DNA of 64,000 nucleotides from contig NZ_JANUCJ010000001.1 of NCBI RefSeq assembly GCF_024807615.1, positions 872,361 to 936,360 on the forward strand, in the 5' to 3' direction. The position numbers were made by a program, and so were the translations under genes. This document shows, one piece after another, positions 57,632-64,000 of this stretch; the stretch's first letter is position 1; every line of letters begins with the position of its first letter. The stretch comes from Tsukamurella ocularis. Lineage in GTDB: Bacteria; Actinomycetota; Actinomycetes; Mycobacteriales; Mycobacteriaceae. The notes under the pieces were generated by a model. It was given only the letters and a program-made list of their open reading frames with translations. It did not search any database and was not told the DNA's origin.

Positions 57632-60099
57632 CCCGGTCGGCCCGCCTGCTGTGCGTGCTGACGCTCCTGATCGCGATCACCGGCCTGCCCGCGCCGAGCG
57701 GGGCCGGCCTTCCGGACGCGCAGTTCGTACGGATCACCGTCGACGAGGTCACCTCGCGGATCACGGACACCTCTCCGAACGAGGTGGTAGTGCGCGGCAG
57801 TGTCGAGAACTTCGGCGACCGCGACGTGAGTGACTTGGACCTGCGGATCCAGCGGGCGCCGGCGGTGTCGACGTCCGCCCAGTTGCGCTCCGACCTGGTG
57901 GCCGACAACAACGTCTACGACACCCTGGGCCGGTTCGAGCCGGTCTCGAAGGTGCTCAAACCGGGGGAGAAGACCTCCTTCAACGTCGCCATCCCCGTGC
58001 GGCCCTCGCCCACGACGCGCGGCGCCACCCTCGGCATCGACCGGCCGGGCGTCTACCCGCTGCTGCTCAATCTCAACGGCAAGCCCGCGTACGGCGGCGC
58101 CGCGCGGCTCGACGATTCGCGGACCCTGCTGCCCGTCCTCGGCCTGCCCGACGGTGGCGCCGACACCCCGGGCGGCGTCGACAAGGCCGTCACGACCTCA
58201 CCCGCGCAGGTCACGCTCCTGTGGCCACTGGCCGACAATCCGAAGCTCGCGGGCGGCGTGCCCGGCGGCGGCGACACTCCGGTCCGGCTGGTGGACGACG
58301 CGCTCGCCGGGTCGCTGGGCGAGGGCGGCCGGCTCGACGGCCTGCTGTCGGCCTACGAGGACGCGACCCGCGGCCCCGATCCGCGGCGCACCGCCCTACG
58401 AACGGCCGCCTGCCTCGCGATCGACCCCGACCTGCTGGTCACTGTCCAGGCGATGACCGCGCCGTACCGCGTCTCCCGCAATCCCTCCGACCCGCGCGGC
58501 CCCAGTGCTCCCGGCACCGGCAGCGACGAGGCGAGCGCCTGGTTGGAGAAGCTGCGGCGCGTCGCCGCCGACTCCTGCGTGGTCGCGCTGCCCTTCGGCC
58601 AGGTCGACCTCGAGGCCCTCGGTCGCTCCGCCGAGCCCTCGCTGCAGCGCGCCGCGCTCGACACCCCGTCCGACGTCATCGACTCGATCCTCGGCGTGCA
58701 GTCCGTGCGGGGCGTCGCGATCCCGACCTCCGGGGTCCTCCTGTCCGACGGTGCCCGGCAACTCCGGGCCTCCGACGTCGCTGCCACCGTCGTTGCCGCG
58801 ACCGCGGTGCGGGCCCCCGACCGCGGCGCCGGCACCCCGTCGGGCATCGTCCCGGTGGGGCAGGGCATCGGCGCCGCCGTCTTCGACCCGAGCGTCTCCG
58901 CTGCGCTCGCCGCGATGGGGAAGACCTCCGACGGCGCCGAGGACGGCGTCGCCCCCGGCCCGACGGGCACGGTGCCCAGCTCGTCGACGTTCTCCATGTC
59001 CGAGGAGTCGGCGGCCATGCGGCGACAGGCGGCGGTCGGCGCCGTGACCGCGGCCGCGCTCGACCCGACCCAGCGCTACGCCCCGCCCGACGGGTGGGCG
59101 GCGAGCACCGCCAACGACCCCGTCGCGCGGGTGACCGGCCGATCCACGCTGATCGTGCCGCCCCAGGTGTGGGCCGCGGGCCCCGACGATGCGCGCGCGG
59201 TCCTCGACGCCGTCTCCGCCCAGTTCGGGGCCGGCCTCGCCGGTCCCCGCACGTTCCGCGACGTCGTCGCCTCCGCCCAGTCGACGGGGCGCGACCCGGT
59301 GCGCAACGCGGCGCCCTGGACGTTGCGGCAGCCGCCCGAGTCGACGGCCTCGCGGGTGCCTGACCGGATCGTCACGGCTGCCGCCGCGCACGTACGACAG
59401 GTCGACCAGCTGGGCGCTGCCCTCCTCCCGCTGCCGAAGACCTCGCTCACGCCCCGCATGTACACCTCACCGCTGCGGGAGGACGCTGTGCGCGCGCTGC
59501 GCTGGGCACCGTCGCGGCAGGCGGTCGACGGTGACGCCTCCATCCGGCTCACGGCCGCGCGGGCGTCAATGACGGCCCAGCTCGCCTCGGTGCGCTTCGT
59601 CAGCCCCGGCGGCGCGTACACCCTGGCCTCGGACAAGTCGCCGCTGCTCATCGTCGCGCGCAACGACCTGCCGCTGCCGATCCGCACCGTCATCGACTGG
59701 TCCGCCCCCCAGGGCGTGACCATCGACGCCTCCGAGGTGCAGGAGCTGCCCGCGCGCGGCACGCGGCAGATCGAACTACCGACCACCGTCGACTACTCGC
59801 GGCAGATCTCCGTGCAGCTGACCCTGCGATCGAGCAGCAACATGCCGCTGGGCGATCCGATCTCCGTCTCCGTGCACTCCAATGCGTACGGCAAATCACT
59901 GTTCTGGATCACATGCGGGGTGGGGATACTGCTGGTCGTCCTTGCCGGGCGGCGCCTGTGGCGCCGGTTCCGCGGCCGTCCCGACCCCGCAGACGCCGAC
60001 CGTCCCCCCGCGGACGACCACGAGAAGCGGATCGCGAACAGTTACGCTGCACATCGACCACCTGCTACACACGAGAACCCGGAACCGAAGGACACATGA
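57628..60099 (+). CDS. DUF6049 family secreted/membrane protein (Rv3909-type)
   Basis: An 823-residue envelope protein: Sec signal peptide (residues 1-26), a large extracytoplasmic part with an amino-terminal immunoglobulin-like stretch and a carboxyl one near 640-740, then one membrane helix (about 760-780) and a basic cytosolic tail. Family DUF6049, matching Rv3909 in place and length. Its function is unknown. Translational coupling to the NUDIX gene (GTGA) and to murJ (ATGA at 60096) links it to peptidoglycan precursor export. Confidence 0.88.
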   Translation: MTRSARLLCVLTLLIAITGLPAPSGAGLPDAQFVRITVDEVTSRITDTSPNEVVVRGSVENFGDRDVSDLDLRIQRAPAVSTSAQLRSDLVADNNVYDTLGRFEPVSKVLKPGEKTSFNVAIPVRPSPTTRGATLGIDRPGVYPLLLNLNGKPAYGGAARLDDSRTLLPVLGLPDGGADTPGGVDKAVTTSPAQVTLLWPLADNPKLAGGVPGGGDTPVRLVDDALAGSLGEGGRLDGLLSAYEDATRGPDPRRTALRTAACLAIDPDLLVTVQAMTAPYRVSRNPSDPRGPSAPGTGSDEASAWLEKLRRVAADSCVVALPFGQVDLEALGRSAEPSLQRAALDTPSDVIDSILGVQSVRGVAIPTSGVLLSDGARQLRASDVAATVVAATAVRAPDRGAGTPSGIVPVGQGIGAAVFDPSVSAALAAMGKTSDGAEDGVAPGPTGTVPSSSTFSMSEESAAMRRQAAVGAVTAAALDPTQRYAPPDGWAASTANDPVARVTGRSTLIVPPQVWAAGPDDARAVLDAVSAQFGAGLAGPRTFRDVVASAQSTGRDPVRNAAPWTLRQPPESTASRVPDRIVTAAAAHVRQVDQLGAALLPLPKTSLTPRMYTSPLREDAVRALRWAPSRQAVDGDASIRLTAARASMTAQLASVRFVSPGGAYTLASDKSPLLIVARNDLPLPIRTVIDWSAPQGVTIDASEVQELPARGTRQIELPTTVDYSRQISVQLTLRSSSNMPLGDPISVSVHSNAYGKSLFWITCGVGILLVVLAGRRLWRRFRGRPDPADADRPPADDHEKRIANSYAAHRPPATHENPEPKDT

Positions 60100-63000
60100 G
60101 CCGCGCCGAGCCCCGGCACATCCCGCCGAGCAGCACTCCCGCCGCCGGCGGGAAGGACGGCGGCGGTACCGCTTCCCTCCTGCGCTCCACCGGCTCGGTC
60201 GCCGTCGCCACGCTCACTTCCCGCGTCACCGGATTCCTGCGTACCGTGCTACTCGCGGCCATCCTCGGGCCGGCCGTCGCCTCCGCGTTCAGCATCGCCA
60301 ACGCAATGCCGCAGCAGGTCTCCGAGCTCGTCCTCGGGCAGGTCCTCACCGCTCTGGTCATTCCCGTGCTGGTCCGGGCGGAGATGGAAGACAGGGACCG
60401 CGGGCAGGCCTTCTTCGAGCGTCTCTTCACGCTCTCACTCACGATCCTCGGCGTCGCTCTGGTCGTCTCGCTCGCTCTGTCGCCGGTCCTCGTGGGCCTG
60501 CTGGTCGGGGGCTCCAAGGTCGACGAGGGCCTGACCCAGGCGCTGGTCATCATGTTCCTGCCGCAGTTGATGTTCTACGGCCTCTCCGCGCTGTTCACGG
60601 CGATGCTCAACACTCGCGATGAGTTCAAACCCGGTGCGTGGGCGCCAGTCGCCTGCAACAGCGTGCAGATCGCGACCCTGGTGACCTTCTACCTCATGCC
60701 CGGAGAGCTGACCCTGAACCCGACCGCGATGGGGCAGCCCAAGCTCCTGGTCCTGGGCATCGGCAGCACGCTGGGTGTGGTGTTGCAGGCACTGATCCAG
60801 ATCCCTGCCATGCGCCGCTCCGGAATCAAGCTCCGCCTGCGCTGGGGCGTCGACAGCCGGCTCAAGCACTTCGGCACCATGGGCATCGCGATCGTCACCT
60901 ACGTCTTCATCTCGCAGGCCGGCTGGTACGCCGTGACGCCGATCCTCTCGCACGCCTCCGACGGCGGCCCCGCGATCTACCAGTACGCGTGGATGGTGCT
61001 CCAGCTGCCCTACGGCGTCATCGGCGTAGCCCTGCTGACCGCGGTGATGCCGCGGCTGTCGCGCAATGCGGCAGACGGCAACCGCAATGCGGTCCTCGAT
61101 GACCTCTCCGTGGCGACGCGCCTGACGATGGTGGCGTTGATCCCGATCGTGGCCTTCATGACGGTCTTCGGGCCCTCCATCGGCCGCGCGCTGTTCAACT
61201 TCGGCCAATTCTCCCAGGATGACGCCAACTTCCTGGGCACCGCGATCTCGTTCTCCGCGTTCGTGCTGGTCCCCTACGCGATGGTGCTCATCCACCTCAG
61301 GGTCTTCTACGCCCAGGAGCGCGCCTGGATCCCGACGGGGATCGTGGTCGCGATCGTCGCCGTGCAGATCGTGCTGTCGTACCTGGTACCGGTGTTCGTG
61401 GAGGACGACCACCGGATCGTCGAGTTCGTCGGCACCGCCCGCGGCCTGGCGTACACCGCCGGCGCGATCATGGGTTGGTACCTACTGCGCCGCACGCTCG
61501 GCCCGCTGCACCTGACGAACGTCGCCCGCACTCTGGTCCAGACCACGACCGTATCCGTGCTGGTCACCGTGACGATCTATCTCGTCATGCGGCTCGACGT
61601 GCTCAAGGCGATCGATCGCAGCGGGCCCGCCGGCGCACTGCTGTACCTTGCAATCGCAGGCATCCTCTGCATGACGTTGATCTACGCGCTGCTCGCCCTG
61701 TGGCGAGTACCGGACGTGCTGGCGATCCTGGCACCTCTACGGCGCATCGCGGCCCGGTTCGTCCCGGGCCTACGGCCAAGCGCACCGTCGGAACCGGAGC
61801 GCGCGGACTCCCGTGCCCCGGACACCCGGGAGATGCGGCTCGACGAACTGGAGGCCTACGCGAGCCTCCGGCGCGAGGAGATCACCGCCCAGCTGCCGCG
61901 GATCGCCGACGACATCGGCCTCCCGTATGCTGGTCAAAGCCATGTTCCCCGGCGCCCGCGGGCGAGCGCAGAACTACCGACCACGGGCCTTCGATACCGC
62001 AGAAGAGGAGCATTCGCAGTGACCGAGGACGACTCCGCACGCATGCCCGGCCACGAGGCACCCAGCACCGGTCAGATGCGACTGCCGTCCCAGCCCCCGG
62101 CGCAGCAGGCGGGCCTCCCGGCAGTGCCCGAGCCCGCCGATCCTGGGGCGTGGGACGACGCCCCGCGCGGTCCCGAGCTGATTCCCGGCGCGGTCGTCGC
62201 GGGCGGCCGGTACCGCCTCATCGAGCACTTCGGCGGCATCCGCGGGCTCCAGTTCTGGCAGGCGCGCGATATCAACCTCGACCGCGACGTGGCCCTGACC
62301 TTCGTCGATTCGGAGCAGACCGCGCCCGTTCCCGAGCGCGGAGCGCAGATCAGCCTGCGCGGCGAGGGCCCGCAGTCCATCCTCTCCCGCACCCTGCGCC
62401 TGGGTCGCGTGCACTCGAACGGATTGGCCCGCGTACTCGACGTGGTGCGCGGCAGCTCCGGCGGCATCGTGGTGGCCGAGTGGATTCCCAGTAGCTCGCT
62501 CGCCGACGTGGCCGGTACGCATCCGTCGGCGATCGGCGCGGCGAAGGCCGTCCGCGCCCTCGCGGGCGCCGCGGAAGGCGCGCACCGCGCCGGTGCCGCC
62601 CTGTCGATCGACCACCCTGACCGCGTGCGCATCTCGCAGGACGGCCACGCCTTCCTCGCCTTCCCCGGCACCCTCGCGGATGCCTCGAAGGAGTCGGACG
62701 TCCGCGGCCTCGGTGCCGTGCTCTACGCACTACTGCTGGAGCGGTGGCCGCTCGACGACGCGACGGGCCGCATCGTGACCACCGGGACGGGCACCGTCGC
62801 CGGGATCCAGCAAGCGGACGCTGACGCGAACGGAAACCCGGTGGAACCGCGGGACGCCAAGCGCGACATCCCGTTCGAGATCTCCGCGGTCGCGACCCGC
62901 ACGCTCGAGGGTGGGCAGGGCATCCGCACCGCGGCCACCGTACAGCAGCTGCTGGACCAGGCCTCCGTGGTGGACGTGAAGACGGACCTGCTCGCACCCG

Positions 63001-63782
63001 TGCGAGAGGAGGCCCCCCGGGAGGCGCCGCGCCAGTCCCCGGCAGCCGCCGCGCGTCCCGCCCAGCCTGCCGTACCGCTGGATCAGCAGCCGACGCCGGT
63101 CAAGCGCATCCAGTCGAAGCAGCCTCTGCTGCAGCGTATCTCGGGCGGCAAGAAGAACGTGCCGCTGCTGGTGATCGCGGCCTGCGCGGTGGCGCTGCTC
63201 GTGATCATCGGGCTCACGCTGTTGATCAGCAGCCTCACCGGCGGCAAGGACACCCAATCGGGCGTCGGCTCGCTGTACACCTCCAGCGCGACCGCGGGCG
63301 GGAGCGCTGCTCCCGCACCGGCTCCCGGCGTCGGGTCACCGGTGAAGGCAACCGATGTCGCGCTCGTGGACTTCTCCTCCTCGAAGGACCCGGCGACCAA
63401 TCTGGCGAACGTGCTCACCGGCAAGAACCCGCCGTGGAAGACCGATACCTACAAGGCCGGCCCGGTCTTCGGCAATCTCAAGAAGGGCGTCGGCTTCCTG
63501 GTGACGCTGGACAAGGCCGTCTCGCTGACCCGCGGCACCATCGTCTCGCCCAGCGCCGGCACCACCGTGGAGGTGCGCACCTCCACGAAGGACACCGTCA
63601 CGTCACTGGACGACACCTCGCTGGTGTGGTCCGGCTCGCTGCGCGCGGGCTCCAACGACTTCCACGTGAGCACCGTGGCGCCGCGCGCCCGCTACGTGCT
63701 GGTCTGGATCACCGGGCTGACCAAGCAGTCCGGCAACGACTGGTACTCCACGATCAACCAGGTGTCGTTCCAGGGCTCCTGA
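60096..63782 (+). CDS. murJ: MurJ lipid II flippase fused to a pseudokinase domain (MviN, Rv3910-type)
   Basis: A 1228-residue protein. About residues 30-560 form the 14-helix MurJ flippase that moves lipid II across the membrane (S-R-V-T-G-F-L-R-T near residue 43; N-T-R-D near 171). A kinase-like domain follows from about 700 (V-V-A-G-G-R-Y-R-L-I), but the lysine strand reads V-A-L-T-F-V, no HRD loop is seen and the DFG position reads A-F-P-G, so it is a pseudokinase. A membrane helix lies at about 1021-1048 and an extracellular domain ends the chain. In mycobacteria the phosphorylated pseudokinase binds FhaA to regulate wall growth. ATG overlaps the DUF6049 stop. Confidence 0.94.
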   Translation: MSRAEPRHIPPSSTPAAGGKDGGGTASLLRSTGSVAVATLTSRVTGFLRTVLLAAILGPAVASAFSIANAMPQQVSELVLGQVLTALVIPVLVRAEMEDRDRGQAFFERLFTLSLTILGVALVVSLALSPVLVGLLVGGSKVDEGLTQALVIMFLPQLMFYGLSALFTAMLNTRDEFKPGAWAPVACNSVQIATLVTFYLMPGELTLNPTAMGQPKLLVLGIGSTLGVVLQALIQIPAMRRSGIKLRLRWGVDSRLKHFGTMGIAIVTYVFISQAGWYAVTPILSHASDGGPAIYQYAWMVLQLPYGVIGVALLTAVMPRLSRNAADGNRNAVLDDLSVATRLTMVALIPIVAFMTVFGPSIGRALFNFGQFSQDDANFLGTAISFSAFVLVPYAMVLIHLRVFYAQERAWIPTGIVVAIVAVQIVLSYLVPVFVEDDHRIVEFVGTARGLAYTAGAIMGWYLLRRTLGPLHLTNVARTLVQTTTVSVLVTVTIYLVMRLDVLKAIDRSGPAGALLYLAIAGILCMTLIYALLALWRVPDVLAILAPLRRIAARFVPGLRPSAPSEPERADSRAPDTREMRLDELEAYASLRREEITAQLPRIADDIGLPYAGQSHVPRRPRASAELPTTGLRYRRRGAFAVTEDDSARMPGHEAPSTGQMRLPSQPPAQQAGLPAVPEPADPGAWDDAPRGPELIPGAVVAGGRYRLIEHFGGIRGLQFWQARDINLDRDVALTFVDSEQTAPVPERGAQISLRGEGPQSILSRTLRLGRVHSNGLARVLDVVRGSSGGIVVAEWIPSSSLADVAGTHPSAIGAAKAVRALAGAAEGAHRAGAALSIDHPDRVRISQDGHAFLAFPGTLADASKESDVRGLGAVLYALLLERWPLDDATGRIVTTGTGTVAGIQQADADANGNPVEPRDAKRDIPFEISAVATRTLEGGQGIRTAATVQQLLDQASVVDVKTDLLAPVREEAPREAPRQSPAAAARPAQPAVPLDQQPTPVKRIQSKQPLLQRISGGKKNVPLLVIAACAVALLVIIGLTLLISSLTGGKDTQSGVGSLYTSSATAGGSAAPAPAPGVGSPVKATDVALVDFSSSKDPATNLANVLTGKNPPWKTDTYKAGPVFGNLKKGVGFLVTLDKAVSLTRGTIVSPSAGTTVEVRTSTKDTVTSLDDTSLVWSGSLRAGSNDFHVSTVAPRARYVLVWITGLTKQSGNDWYSTINQVSFQGS

Positions 63783-64000
63783 CGTACGCGGCATCGGCCG
63801 TCGCGGCCCCGACGCTCGCCGGCCCCTCGTCCGGTACCGAGATCACCAGCGGCCGAGCAGTTCCCACGTCCCGATAGTCGAGAAACCGCACGACCCACCC
63901 AGTGCGCGTGCGGAGCGCCGCTTCCACCCGCACTTCCTCCGGGATCTGCAGCCCGCGGGAGCGGGCGTGGTCCGCGGCGGCGACCAGCGCCTGCTCAGGG
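63754..64000 (-). CDS. Carboxyl end of unknown gene entering from the right edge
   Basis: An open frame of 82 codons on the minus strand runs from the window edge to a TGA at 63754-63756, overlapping the murJ 3' end by 29 bp. Its sequence is protein-like (A-D-H-A-R-S-R-G-L-Q-I-P-E-E-V, W-V-V-R-F-L-D-Y-R-D-V-G) but I recognise no family. In M. tuberculosis the gene after Rv3910 is sigM on the same strand as murJ, so the order differs here. Confidence 0.5.
   Translation of the reverse strand, partial: PEQALVAAADHARSRGLQIPEEVRVEAALRTRTGWVVRFLDYRDVGTARPLVISVPDEGPASVGAATADAAYVRSPGTTPG

Noticed and set aside
61741-63782. Active serine/threonine kinase at the end of MurJ
   Set aside because: The catalytic lysine, HRD and DFG motifs are absent, so it is scored as a pseudokinase.

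Overview
The window is about 70% GC with a gene on almost every stretch, and it reads as a chromosomal segment of a mycolic-acid actinobacterium (order Mycobacteriales). My best guess for the genus is Tsukamurella, inferred from gene content only. The reasons are a complete mce lipid-transport operon, inositol-phosphate synthase beside a PadR regulator, a ponA1-type penicillin-binding protein, a MurJ fused to a pseudokinase, and many start codons with a TANNNT box 6-8 nt upstream, the signature of leaderless transcripts.

Region by region. 1-9.4 kb: mce operon (yrbEA end, yrbEB, mceA-F, a Mas protein, two very small membrane proteins and an MpaB/DUF2236 oxygenase). 9.4-13.4 kb: a regulator with two fused TetR domains (the Mce3R architecture), a second MpaB-type oxygenase and a FadD5-like acyl-CoA ligase. 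13.4-21 kb: fadA-fadB beta-oxidation operon, DUF805 membrane protein, enoyl-CoA hydratase plus nitronate monooxygenase-like pair, and an aldehyde dehydrogenase. The first 21 kb therefore looks like a lipid import and catabolism neighbourhood; a KstR-like operator sits between fadD and fadA.

21-30 kb: CPBP protease, two GT87/DUF2029 membrane proteins whose 3' ends overlap tail to tail, ponA1, DUF5318, padR and ino1. 30-42 kb: a set of mostly single genes (DUF475 TerC-like protein, OPT oligopeptide transporter, F420-type oxidoreductase, PhoX-type phosphatase, MarR, MFS, SDR, O-methyltransferase, winged-helix protein). 42-48.4 kb: a DUF222/HNH endonuclease gene opposed to a leuS-led operon with two poorly known genes. 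48.5-55 kb: an SdpI-like protein with a cysteine-rich tail, a BASS transporter, two tandem iron-siderophore-type binding lipoproteins under an iron-box-like site, YqgE, MFS, and a Ca-binding-repeat protein. 55-64 kb: tRNA nucleotidyltransferase, NUDIX, DUF6049 and MurJ, matching Rv3907c-Rv3910.

Gene order matches the oriC-proximal part of Mycobacterium tuberculosis (Rv0051 down to Rv0037c, then Rv3907c-Rv3910), but the junction implies an inversion around oriC relative to that species. I saw no rRNA, tRNA, CRISPR array, insertion sequence or prophage.

The strongest unexplained signal is a 9-mer, GCACCGTCG (reverse complement CGACGGTGC). By eye it occurs about 48 times in 64 kb, roughly equally on both strands, where base composition predicts about two. 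It sits in tolerant protein linkers and tails, and as inverted pairs it builds at least two terminators, which is how DNA-uptake or genome-signature words behave in other bacteria.
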